A DNA stretch of 64,000 bases from Heterobilharzia americana. Its lineage: Eukaryota > Platyhelminthes > Trematoda > Strigeidida > Schistosomatidae. The stretch spans positions 1 to 64,000 of the forward strand of contig CALYCZ020000355.1 in assembly GCA_944470555.2 (NCBI GenBank), written 5' to 3'. Position numbers and translations under genes: made by a program. The notes below the pieces were generated by a model. The model did no database searches and had not been told where the DNA came from. It saw only the letters and a list, made by a program, of their open reading frames with translations. Positions 1 to 10,459 of this stretch are shown piece by piece (within the stretch, counting starts at the first letter, position 1; the number at the start of each line of letters is the position of its first letter).

Positions 1-1175
1 AGGGCCCACTCTCTCCATTCCTATTCAATTTTATCACACATATTCTTATGGAGGTCTCACTCTCGTCGCCTGATTATACACAGGTTCACCTAATCATGGG
101 AGAATTTTTGTGACACCTACAATATGCAGATGACATAGTCCTGTTAGGTGAAGACACTGACAAGATCGAGAGTCTTCTGGACACTTTGACCAGTGATTTG
201 AGAATGTTTGAGATGCGTATATCACCACTCAAATGCAAATTGTTACTCCAGGATTCATCTTCACCGGTTCCACGGCTAACAATAGAGAGTGTAATGGTTG
301 AGTGTGTTGACCACTTCACTTACCTGGTAAGTAGGATCAGTCGTGGTGGCTCACTGGCCCATGGAATCTCTACACCAATATAAAAGCATGACTGGCTTTT
401 GTCAACTAACACCACATATGGCGCTGCCGTGATATCTGACTGCCTGTTATGGGTTGCGTGCACTGCACCTGCACCTGCACAGCAGTCCGCTCTGTTCCAC
501 TGTATGGCTGTGAAACATGGCCATTGAAGGTGGAAGACATGAGAAGGCTTCAAGTGTTTGACCACCGTTGCCTTCATAGTATATGCCGTATTCCGTGGTG
601 TCACCACATGAGTAATGCAGACATCAGATGTAGAGTTTTAGGGAGTAGAGGTAAATCAGTTGACGAAGTTGTGAACCTCCATCGACTGAGGTGGTTGGAA
701 CATGTGTTACGTATGCCTAGTAGCCGGTTGCCTCGTCACACAATGTTGGCTGAGGTGGGTGCAGGCTGGAAAAAGGGCCGAGATGGCTAGACTAAAACAT
801 GACATCATTGTGTGAAGTGTTTGACAGTTGGTTTGAAACATGTGGGGCGACGGAGACTGGGTGGTTGGGATTGGCGGACAAGAGGAACCAGTGGTTGGAA
901 ACCCTAGGTGATCACATGGTTCAGAACCGATGTCAGTGGTGCATATGCATACCGACACATATTATCCTCACATTAACGACGCTATGCCGAACCTCACCAC
1001 TTTCTCATTCTTCCTTTCTCTCTTTTCCTACTTCATATTTCTTTTGACTAAGTTTCTTTATCTTCACCTTTCACTACACTAACTTTCTACTTGATGTACT
1101 GATATGAGGTGTGGCAACTCAGATCGTTAGGCAGTAACAGCTGGTCGTATGTTGATATTGATGATGATGATGATT
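1..1175 (+). pseudogene. Family-Y non-LTR retrotransposon, RT 3' half (arm L, cut by window edge)
   Basis: Conceptual translation, with frame changes, gives GPLSPFLFNF near the start, then QYADDIVLLGED (about 123-155) for the RT catalytic motif, then a palm/thumb region ending in VDHFTYL. From about 449 the downstream tail reads LYGCETWPLKVEDMRRLQVFDHRCL and RLRWLEHVL, typical of schistosome RTE/SR2-like elements. The 3' end has a (GAT)n tail (about 1152-1175). Stops and frameshifts break the frame throughout, for example a stop at about 788. The element continues 5' beyond the window, since the matching copy in B carries more RT. The subfamily name cannot be fixed from memory. Confidence 0.85.
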
Positions 1176-2119
1176 CTTCATGAACTGTGTGCTCTTGGTG
1201 AACCGACAAAAACCAGAAAGCAAAGTGTTTCGTCCCAGTATGAAACTCTTCAACTCCAAAGCAAAGATTCCCAATAAAGTGGTATAACTATAGTGTATGA
1301 ATAACAATTTACTTCAACTTACCTGGATAACGGAGATTATGTCAACTAACTGACTAAGCAGGTTTACCTACCTCATATATAAAACATATCCTAATACTTG
1401 CTGGCTACTTTACAAAGTTAGGATAGACTTTAGTATGAACTCAGGCGGAAACAACATTGAATTGATAATCCAGTCCTACGGGAAGTTGATCGTAGCCTGA
1501 ATGGCAGTGTGGAAACATTGCTGACTGCTACACAGAGTAAAGTCATTTCAAAATTCATAGGGGACATGAGTTCCATTGATGTAGTAGATATGCCTTGCTG
1601 AAAAACTCCAAAAGCAAGAATACTCGACCACATAGGTCTTCTTACTGATTACCTGTATCTAACTAATATCTATTACAGTCCATTACTATAATGAATCTCT
1701 TGCCTCGATGGCCAGATAACAAAGGAGTCGATGGGATTGAAAAATTGCAGCATTTTTCGACAGTTACTTACAAGATAATAAAGTAGTCTATCTAATATTG
1801 ACACACAAAATTATCAGTGAAAGGATCACAAGATATTAACAAAATAAGACATTCCATTGTTGACTGATGCTTCATCAAATCATTTTCAATGTCATCATGA
1901 AGGCATATACCCCACTTAGGAGAAGTTACAGACAAACATCTAAGTAAGTGAAATGCTCAACAAATCATGCCTGCAGAATCTTATAAATGCTACTTTTGTA
2001 AGTCTTCGATTAGCCTTAAGATTTCTTCAATGTCAAGCTTGATAACATGCTTAGTGAAGAGATTTTACATAAGCCCACTAAATTCGAGTCACATAACTCT
2101 CCTTATTATTTGTTATTTT
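1176..2119. other. No gene recognised; module-specific spacer
   Basis: About 940 bp of moderately AT-rich DNA without a supportable coding frame. The part up to about 1440 is repeated inverted in arm A (33970-34235) and in B (about 59890-60147). The 1440-1490 stretch matches B near 59830-59880. Nothing else was identified. Confidence 0.6.
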
Positions 2120-3060
2120 TATTTTACCCTTGGGTTCCTAGTCGAACATAGGGATTCAGTAGCACGCCTCCATTCCACTCTCTTCTCTCCAGTCTTTTGA
2201 ACCTGACGCCACGACTCCACATAAGCTCTCATTTCTTCCTCACATGATCTCCTCCATTTCACCCTCACCTAGGACACCCAACTCGTCGTTTCCCATTCGG
2301 ATTCAACTCGAGAGCCTGGCCTAGCCTGGGGTGTGATGTCCCCAATCGGCCTTCTCAGTGCATGCCCAATCAACTTCTTCTGCATATTTATTGGGTGATT
2401 GGTTCTTGGTTGGTCCGTTCCCAGAGTTCTTTGTTGCTTATTCTTATTATTCTGGTCATCTGATATACAGTATCGAGCGCAGGCAGCTGTTGATGAGTGT
2501 CTACAGTTTGTTGGAAGTGCTTTCCTTGACACGCCAATTTCAGGAACCATATAGCAACACTGACTTGACTGAATTGGTGTTGAAAATCGGAATCTTGTTC
2601 TTCATGTTGAGTGCAGTAGATCTCCACAGTGATCTCCACAGATTATTGAAGGAAGGCCAATCTTGCGTTTTCGGTCCTCACCTTGACTTCCTCATCTGTG
2701 CTTGTGCAGCTTCCTGTAGTTGAAACGATGCTGCCTAGGTAAGTGAATGAGACTACTTCCTCCAGGTTTCTCCCGTTAATGCTGATTCGTACTTTTCGCT
2801 GGTCGGGGAAGCTTCTTTACCTTCGTCTTCTCTTCATTCACTTGAACTCGCGTTCTCGCTGCCCTGCCTCTTTTATCAACTTGTTAGTCTTTGCCTGGAG
2901 ATCTTCGAGTTTGTGCTACAAGACATTAGACATAAATCATCATCAGTGGCGAAATCCAAATCTTCTAGGTTCTTCTCATCGGTCAAACAGAGTATGCCCC
3001 TCTTCTCAATCCTCACGGTCGGCTGCATGATCCAGTCCAGTCGAGTCCACCACAATCAGA
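2120..3060 (-). pseudogene. Family-F non-LTR retrotransposon 3' half, reverse strand
   Basis: Read on the reverse strand, broken frames give FTYLGSIVSTTG (RT thumb), then SNKELWERTNQEPITQ, then HALRRPIGDITPQA, the usual C-terminal order of family F. The element's 3' end lies at the left, with the phrase GGGTTCCTAG shared by other family-F 3' ends here. The upstream edge at about 3058 (FADD-region remnants) abuts a forward-strand copy of the same family, giving a head-to-head pair. Multiple stops and frameshifts make it non-functional. Confidence 0.8.
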
Positions 3061-3099
3061 AAGAATTTGATAAACTGGATTATTCTACCATTGCAGATT

Positions 3100-4550
3100 C
3101 TTTAAATTGACTACGAGGTTAAATACATAGAAATCATGCTCCTCTTCACCCAAAGCAAGCAAAATATCAAGCCGTATCATCCTGGAGAGACTGGAATGAA
3201 AATTCTCTGGATTCAACTGGAGTACGACCGGAACGATGTGACTGACTGACTGTCTTGAGGAGGAACAAATCATGTGTGGATCAAATTGCAACGCCACGCT
3301 ACACATCATCATAGAACAGAGCATTGAATGGCAGTCAACTCAACTCAACCTCAACTTCATCGACATTGAAGAGGTCTTCAGTAGTGTGGACCGAGAAGTA
3401 ATTTGTCAGGTAGCTGCTTCAACACTGCAGTTTCAGTGCCACAAACCTATATCAACCTCATTCAACAGGTATGTACTATATGATGGTGCTACATGCCGAG
3501 TGATTGACAATGGAGAGCTCAGTGATTGCTTTGAAGTGAAGACAGGAAGGAGTAAGACGAAGTTACCGCCTACTATCGCCGATGATCTTCCTGATTGTGG
3601 TCGACTTGACTGGACTGGATCATGCAGCCAACGGTGAGGATTGAGAAGAGGGGCATACGCTGTTTGACCGATGAGAAGAACCTAGAAGATTTGGATTTCG
3701 CCACTGATGATGATTTATGTCTAATGTCTTGTAGCACAAACTCGAAGATCTCCAGGCAAAGACTAACAAGTTGACAGAAAAGGCGAGGTAGGTCAGCAAA
3801 AAGAGACAGAACTTCCTTCAGGTGGACGTACAGATGACAGACGTGATAAAGATACCCAACCAACAACTACAGCACCAATTACCCTCAGCCCGAGAAATGC
3901 AAAACAAGTTGTCTTCTTCACCTAACTACCTACGTACCCACCCAGGCAGCATCGTTTCAAATATAGATAGCAGAGGCACGGGCAAAGATGAGGAAATCAA
4001 AGCCGGGATCGAAAATACAGCAAGACAAGCCTTCCTGCATCTATTTGAAATAATCAGTTTAAGGATCTACTTCACTGCAGCCAGCATAAAGCATGAACAT
4101 CATCCGAATTCTCAACACTAATGTCAGTCAAGTCAGTGCTTCTATGGGATGTTTCACAGACTTGGCACGTCACGGAAAGCACTTCCAACAAACTACAGAC
4201 ATTCATCAACAGCCGCCACCCATGCTCACTCGATACTGAAGATGAGATCAGATGGCCGGAAAGAATAATAAGAATAAGTAAGAAGGAACTCTGGCTGGCT
4301 GGCTGGCAACGAACAACCGAGGCAACAACCTTTCACCCAACAAATATGCAGAATAAAAGAGTGGAGATGAACTGGATAGAGCATACACTGAGAAGGCCAA
4401 CTGGGGACATCACGCGCCAGGCCAGGTCGTCGAGTGGAATTCAAATGGGAAACGATGAGTTGGGCGTTCAAGGTGAGGGTGACATGTAGGAGATGGCGTG
4501 AGGAAGAAATGAAAGCTTGTAGGTAATGGTGGGGCGAGTCTTCCAGTAAA
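3100..4550 (+). pseudogene. Family-F non-LTR retrotransposon RT and C-terminus, forward strand
   Basis: Fragments in order: the fingers/palm segment with IIEQSIEWQS and NFIDIEEVFSSVDRE (RT motif with Asp, about 3310-3400); VIDNGELSDCFEVKTG; a degenerate FADDLCLMS-like site (about 3700-3735); RIYFTAAS (4060s); SETWCVTK-like WHVTESTSNKLQTFIN; and HTLRRPTGDITRQA (about 4380-4425). Frames change repeatedly. A short CTGG repeat (about 4289-4305) sits where other copies encode ELWERTN. The last part (about 4330-4550) is matched inverted in B at 58190-58450. Confidence 0.8.
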
Positions 4551-5085
4551 TAAAACTGCCACTTTTAGTTAAGTGTATATTTAAATGTCCTTATCTAAAT
4601 ATCTTTCAATATCCTCGAAAATCAGTATCTTCTACAAATACTCTGTGTTTATCAGCATCTAGAATATAACTTGATTAATTCACATTAGGATTTCGTGAAT
4701 GTCGGCGACCAAGAGATTTGTCAGTAACAAACAGTTTTAAGTAGAATAGGATAGTGAAGGACAACAAGTGAAAGAGAAAAAGTGAGCTATCACGAAATAG
4801 CTATCCACTGATGTGTTTCGCCTCACTTTATGCTGGAGGAGAAACTAGATTCAAGCAGTTTAATCGTTGTTCGAGACATGGATACTACAAATCAAATCAA
4901 CTTGAACCTAAGACTATATCACTACTGTGTCGAATGCATCCTGTTATGCTTTCACTTATTTTCAGAAAAAATTACAGTTATAAAAGTACCCTATCTCCAC
5001 TGATATACATAACTTTGATACAAATCTTTAAGCGATGATATCGCCTGTCTTTTCAACTATGTATAGTAGTGGTGTATATTGGCTA
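4551..5085. other. AT-rich spacer, no gene recognised
   Basis: An open frame at 4811-5038 is kept in the inverted copy at 57694-57921. It has no recognisable domain, and recent duplication alone explains its conservation. Confidence 0.5.
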
Positions 5086-5146
5086 GAAGTGGAATCCAGG
5101 ATGCGCATTTCGTCCTATTTGGGACTCACCAGTCAGCTGGATGCAC
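5086..5146 (-). ncRNA. Hammerhead ribozyme, degenerate (Sm-alpha type)
   Basis: The reverse strand shows stem II TCC-CAAATA-GGA, the GAAA core and a self-complementary stem III (ATGCGCAT), followed by C and CTGG for stem I. The CUGAUGAG core is interrupted by four extra bases (CTGA-CTGG-TGAG), so cleavage is doubtful. The forward partner at 5470-5532 has the same insertion. Confidence 0.75.
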
Positions 5147-5469
5147 CTCCCTGTGGGTTATGTTGTACGCACTGGGACTCGGACTTGAAAGCGATCGCCT
5201 CAAATGTGAGAGCTTTATGCACTCACTACATAGTTAAAAAGACAGGCAATATCAAGGCATCTGCACAGGAGCTCATATGCCAACAGATACTGATCAATTC
5301 GGTCCAATCAACAACAGTGTAATACAAGCAGTAACACTAAACCTATACCCGTTGCACAAGAGATGGCTATCGTGGGTCGGTGGTGTAGTGGATAACGCTC
5401 TCGCGTTTGCAGCGATCGCTCCCGAGTCCAAGTTGCGGTGGGAACAACATCACTCACTGGGAGCCAGCA

Positions 5470-5532
5470 GGTACATCCAGCTGACTGGTGAGTCCCAAAT
5501 AGGACGAAATGCGCATCCTGGATTCCACTGCT
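5470..5532 (+). ncRNA. Hammerhead ribozyme, degenerate (Sm-alpha type)
   Basis: Stem I strands are ATCCAG and CTGGAT. Stem II is TCC (5493-5495) with GGA (5502-5504) around a CAAATA loop. The GAAA core is at 5506-5509, the palindromic stem III ATGCGCAT at 5509-5516 and the expected cleavage base C at 5517. The core CUGAUGAG is split by CTGG. Relative to the well-known schistosome form (ACGCGCGT), stem III has a compensated pair change that keeps it self-complementary. Confidence 0.78.
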
Positions 5533-5540
5533 AGACACTG

Positions 5541-5939
5541 CTCACCAATACTATTAGCAAAAGCAACTAAACGATTTCTAGTTGGATGAAAAGTTGTATA
5601 ATTCTTTGAGAATGATGTGTAGACAAAATCAAGGTAGAACCTTGCACACTAATGGATCGGCTGAGGTTGTCAAACTTCACAGCAGCATACTAACAAAAGG
5701 TGGACAAATAGGTATCAGAGTAGACAACGTTACGTGAGAGAATAAACAACTTGAAGATGAAAGTTAATGCGAGTATTCAAGCTTAAGAATATGTTGAGGA
5801 GTGAATACGTCTGCTCCATAGTGACCGATTTTCAGTTATGGTACCATGAGTCCTCAGTCACTGGTCCCTAAAATTTCAAAAACCCCAACCAGGCAATCTA
5901 CACCTTCATATATATATAGCTAAGACTAACAGTCAGAGG
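5541..5939. other. Spacer, no gene recognised
   Basis: Unique-looking sequence containing a short TA run (about 5910-5922). It is repeated inverted in A and B. No supportable coding frame. Confidence 0.5.
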
Positions 5940-7480
5940 CTTCATCAACTAGTGTCACGTCTTTGTTCGGGCACCGTGAACCGTCTTCCAAGCTAGGGGA
6001 TGTCTGCGCATGCACAGTGCATGTCCATGCTATCTCAGTCGACTAAGGTTGACAACCTCGTCAGTCGAATTTTGCCTGTTTTGCCTAGTAACCTTCACTT
6101 GACCTCAATATTCTTTACACGGTGATTTTATCAAACGCGAACAATTTCACGGAGATACTTATGATCAACACACCCTGCAACCACTTCCTGTCATCTTCTA
6201 ACAGCCTTAAGTCGACAGTTGGATATCGTGCCAGTGGGGTCACAGTTGATGCAATTTGAAGAATGCCGAACGGGTATTCTCTATCTGACCTGAGATTTTG
6301 GTCAGCAACCAAACCTTTTGGACTGATGCAACTCCTCAAGTTTATCAGGTAAATTTCTTGATGCATTTCACCACTTCACATCGTATCATTAAAGTAAGAC
6401 TAGTTGTACACCTGTTCTGGAACATAATATTACGATTAACATGTGTGAGATGCATTTGAAACACAATCAGATTTCCGCTTAACGTGTTCAGGACATCCTG
6501 CATTGCATCAGTGTCTTCACCTAGCAAAACAATATCGTCTTTATACTACAAGAAAACCAGATGATCTCCAGGGAATAGATCAGTCCATGTGAAGTCCGAA
6601 GTACCTAGGGTTATATCCATCAGTAGATCTATAACGAAGTTAAATAGGAACAATGACAGTGAATATCCCTGATTGACACTACTAGCTGTCGTCAAGTCAC
6701 ATGACAACTCTCTGTAAGACCATACATGGATGAATGAGTTAAATTATGGGATTTTGATGAGCATTATATAGTGTCTTGATAATCCCTTCACAGTCAGACA
6801 CTGCCACAAATTCTCAAGGTCGGCAGAGTTGAATGACGCCACAAGGTCAGTAAATGTGCCAAATGTTGGTCACCGGCAGATATGCCTTTGTTCCAGAAGC
6901 TGTTGAAGAGTGGAAATATGATCAATGCAGCCTAGCCCAGGTTTGAATGAAACCTACCTGGTTTTCGCAAGTTTGCTGTTCCAGAGCTTCAGTTAGGCGT
7001 CGAATAACTACGGACTACAGGATACTGGACACAATAATAGCCAAACTGAATTCCCTTATGGTTCTAGCAAGGAGACCTCTTTCCCTCCTTGCAGACTGGA
7101 TTGATAATGTAAGTAGTCCAGTGAGGTAGCACTACCTCGGATTCCCATACACTACCTAGTAGCTCCGTCGTTGTAACTAGAGATTACTTACCACCATTCC
7201 AAAATACTTCGGACGTTAAATTATTAGGTCCTGCTGTATTGCATCGTTTTGGGTTTGATTCAGGTTTCTTACTTTCAGGAGAGTTGGAGAACTAAAATCT
7301 ACGTACCATTCAGGTCCAGGTTGGATGTTAAGTAACAGAAGAGTTACTAAGGTTCAGTTGAACTGTCTTCAGAGTTTTCTGGACAACGTTTCAGCAGCCT
7401 GTCGCAGGAGGTTATTGGCGTCTTGTTCTTTTCGATGACGGTTTCACCAACCATCGTTTTCTTTATTCAATACAGTTCCA
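5940..7480 (-). pseudogene. Family-Y non-LTR retrotransposon RT domain, reverse strand (arm L)
   Basis: On the reverse strand the fragments run from about 7480 downward. They are an upstream GPNNL-like stretch; VVIRRLTEALEQQTCENQVGF (motif equivalent to NQAGF); GCIDHISTLQQLLEQRH; LSLFLFNFVIDLLMD (RT motif B); and YKDDIVLLGEDTDAMQDVLN, in which the usual YADD is YKDD. These are followed by a thumb segment and a remnant equivalent to DEVVNLHRLRWLGH at about 6000-6070. It is clearly diverged from the Y copy at 1-1175, so it is an older insertion. Stops and frameshifts are present throughout. Confidence 0.82.
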
Positions 7481-7614
7481 GTCAAAAGATTGATTACATG
7501 TAAGCAAAACTATTCATACGCTTTGAAGTATTATAAATTTTTAAAGTTCCACAAGAAAAGATTGGCATAACATTTATTAAGGACTACAGATTATGATAAA
7601 AGTTGAGCAGTACG
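7481..7614. other. AT-rich spacer
   Basis: No gene recognised. It separates the family-Y remnant from a hammerhead-bearing SINE. Confidence 0.4.
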
Positions 7615-7720
7615 CAGTACGTGCGTACTTCTGAGGAGTCCTATCATGCGACGAAACATCTATCTAGTGCTCTAGCGTCTTTCATGGTTCTCCAGCTATA
7701 GTTAGTCCGTGACGTATATT
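7615..7720 (+). mobile_element. Hammerhead SINE remnant (same family as the central fold-back element)
   Basis: CTGAGGAG at 7631-7638 is followed by a stem-loop and CGAAAC, then TAGTGC for stem I and a tail resembling that of the 20356-20630 element. In this copy stem II reads GTC...GAC; the B copy (about 55063-55115, reverse) has a cleaner TCC/GGA stem. Stem III (ACATCTAT) is imperfectly self-complementary, so activity is uncertain. CUGANGA tolerates any base at the variable position, so the core itself is acceptable. Confidence 0.6.
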
Positions 7721-8699
7721 ACCTTAAGGGTAAAATGCTCATTAACCTCAAAATACAACAATAACTGAATATCAAGTAAACTTGTTACTTTCAAGAATTT
7801 CGAATCGAAATACTCACAGCATAGAAAAGTGACTAATAATTTTTGAAGCTTTTTCTTCCTTATGAAACAATAGAAGTACAATTATTATATTTTCTTGTTT
7901 CTCAACTATATTAATCCAGATTTTTGACAAGCTAATGAACAAATCATGTTAGGATCATAACTATATCAATCGATACACCATTATATTAAAAATAAAGACA
8001 ATGACCTTAATTGTGAAACAACTGACCAATCACAACGGTTTCTCAAGTTAGTCAAACAAAAGTCAGTTTTGACTTTGAATACATGAATGCTAGGAGATTG
8101 TATTGTCATATTAGCATAAGACAGATTTGATTGATTAAAGAGTATAATGTAAAATGTATTGCTTGTTAACAGTAGTGATAAGGATAATGATAATAAGGTC
8201 ACCTATAAGTAATCAGGCATTTCACTATGCAAAACTCTTTACGCTACATCAAATGTTAACAATTACAATCCTTTTATAAACTTTACTGTAAAATGTCGAA
8301 CTATTCACGTGAGATATGATCAGTGTATGGCAAACCAATTAAAATTTATTCATTTTTCGAATAGATTTATTTGATTCAAGCGTTTGGTGACCAGTACGTA
8401 CAATCTAAAAGAGGAGTAAGTACTTAGAATATCTTTGATGTATATATATAGTACTTTGAAGTTTATGAGGATTTTATTTATTTCCAGACAGTATTTTTTT
8501 CACTTACTGACATCCGACAAAGAAGCAGTGAACAGTTGTTTCCTCATAATATGAGAACTCAAACTACCTTACTCTATACTCGTTTCAAGATGGATATCTC
8601 GAAGTTCTAAATTAGAAGCCATGACCTGTATAGTCAACTAATCGGAAGTGGAATGAATGTCAACCTTAGAGCTTGGTGGATGATCGTGCTACGTAGTAG
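7721..8699. other. AT-rich spacer, no gene recognised
   Basis: About 1 kb of AT-rich DNA nearly identical in all three module copies. The open frame at 7981-8202 (reverse) is kept in each copy but is low-complexity (Leu/Ser runs) and shows no domain. Confidence 0.5.
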
Positions 8700-8870
8700 A
8701 CTGACAGTAGTATAAAACTGTGGCTGAAAGGTAAATGCCTTCACCCCTAGGTCTGAATTTCATGGGTGCCTACCACTAAGGAGTCTTACGGTGGAGCTCT
8801 TCGGTGTCCTCGGGTTTTCAATGATTCTCCAACTGGTGTCAGTCTGTACTAACCGGTGTTATGACTGAAT
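8700..8870 (+). mobile_element. tRNA-headed SINE remnant with very degenerate hammerhead
   Basis: A tRNA-like stretch (GGCTGAAAGG about 8721-8730; box-B-like GGTCTGAATTTC about 8751-8762) is followed by CTAAGGAGTC. A tail containing CAACTGGTGTCAGTCTGTA matches the tail of the central element (CAACTGATGTCAGTCTACA). The hammerhead core is mostly lost. Confidence 0.5.
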
Positions 8871-9949
8871 TACTGTAAATGGCCTTGTGTTAGCACAGGA
8901 TGAACATGGTGCCCATTTAAACCAACTTCAGGAATAGGTGAATGAATATATAAATGCCTGAATAAACACTTGGAATGTAAGTTTCTCAGTCTTCCGAAAT
9001 ATTCATAAGACTGACTGAGACTAATTACAGATCCTGGTGAACTGTTCCCAACCATGGGAATGAAAGTTTATCTAAAATACCCTACAAGGATACTTAGATC
9101 AACTGTGTTATACTTTATTTGCAAAACGTTCGTAGGGAATATTTTATTCAAGGAAGTAACGATGGGATTATACAAGCCTGATTGACAGAACAGAGACAGA
9201 GAGAGTAAAATACCTCAGATATGGAGCATTGCTTTACTGTTTGTTATATCGCAGACCTCTATTACAAACACTGACTACAAAAGAATGAATGATTCTGGCT
9301 GGAGAGACAGGTTTTTGAAAAATCAGTAAGGGAAGGAAGCTTTATACTTCAGAATAACTTGAGTAGTTGTTAACCACTCAGATTGACCTATAGATTTCAC
9401 TGGTTAGATCAGAGTGATCAGAAAATCAGACCAAACAAGCTATTGAAGCAGATTTACATGATCTGAACTAATTTGGCTGTGTTAACTGAATTTATCTGCG
9501 TACCTTGCTTATGAGTTGGATCCCAAACGAACAAAATGGCAGTTAGGTACCCCGACCATTCTGATCTGTTAGATGAAGTCTATAGATTAGTGTCAATATC
9601 AGGCTTTTTAGTAGTATTATATTCCGCTATTTAACTACAGTTTAGTTTTAGTATTAACATCTGGTGATTTTTACTGGTTGGTTTCGAACAGAAATCCTTT
9701 TAACACCACAGTAGGGTGGTTGAAAAACCCTATCAGCTTGTAGAATAACAGTGTGGACCGTACAGTCAGTTAATCATTCGTAAAATGATGAAGAGTTTGT
9801 TTAATTACCAATAAAATGACTCATTTAAAAAAATTACTATGCATGAATGAACCTTGAGATACACAGTTGATCAACATTATTTCATATAGTACAACATCAA
9901 AGATCTCAAATGTTGAAAAATCCCAACTTCTAGTAAACTAAAGTGGCAT
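8871..9949. other. AT-rich spacer, no gene recognised
   Basis: No supportable gene. The stretch from about 9499 to about 11945 is the block missing from arm A, with a TTCA microhomology at the deletion ends. Confidence 0.5.
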
Positions 9950-10400
9950 TCTGACTATCAATCATAACTGCGTGTAATATTCCAGTATATACGTACTAAA
10001 TGTAGAGACGAGACCTGATATTAAATAACTCAGCTCAACATCTATTCTCCAACATCCTCAAACGAATTCAGCTAAAAATAGTCGCGTCTGATCACTTTCA
10101 CTTATGCACGCTTAATCATCTCCTTATTGTCCAATCATTTATATAGCCTGCTCCACGACACTTCACTCCAAAAGCCTTCCACAGGACTGTGTTGAACAGT
10201 TTAAGTCATTGATAGAAAATGCTGAAATTTGTCATGTCACCAATACGCATCACTCTATCTCTAGACAGGCTGGATTCTGAGCTGTACACCTCTTTATTTT
10301 CCACATTGCAAATCTCTTTCCGTACGTGTGTAGAATTCTGAGCTTTGTATGTAAAAGAGAACTACTCACATTCTCCACTGTCATGGAATTATTCAGTAAT
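9950..10400 (+). repeat. Unidentified dispersed repeat, copy 1 (direct repeat of 13970-14556)
   Basis: Shares spaced blocks with 13970-14556: AGAGACGAGA followed by TGAT, CTTCACTC, TGTCACCAA followed by ACGC, and GAGCTTTGTATGTAA at the end. Divergence is high, so this is an old duplication compared with the module itself. The two copies flank the family-F element. Identity is unknown; a solo LTR or other schistosome repeat is possible. Confidence 0.6.
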
Positions 10401-10459
10401 CTTTAAATTCTGACGTTTCATTCAGTCTCGCCTGGTTAACTAGTTCACTAACTACTAGC

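Larger units (their letters stand above)
5086..5540. mobile_element. Head-to-head pair of Sm-alpha-type hammerhead SINEs (arm L)
   Basis: Two SINE units face each other by their tRNA-like heads. The reverse-strand unit occupies about 5086-5262. Its hammerhead is at the left end and a degenerate tRNA-like head runs to about 5262. The forward unit starts near 5375 with a box-A-like stretch (TGGTGTAGTGG, about 5382-5392) and a box-B-like stretch (CTCCCGAGTCC, about 5419-5429), followed by its hammerhead at 5470-5532. Tails diverge outward. This matches the known order of Sm-alpha elements (pol III head, then hammerhead). The same pair is at 57194-57650 in B; arm A keeps only one unit. Confidence 0.75.

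Noticed and set aside
4811..5038. 75-residue frame preserved at 57694-57921
   Set aside because: No recognisable motif. It is shared only because the module is duplicated.
7981..8202. 73-residue Leu/Ser-rich frame kept in all three copies
   Set aside because: AT-rich spacer, no domain, no coding signal beyond recent duplication.
8870..9055. 61-residue frame preserved in L, A and B
   Set aside because: Shadow in non-coding spacer next to a SINE; no codon-level evidence.
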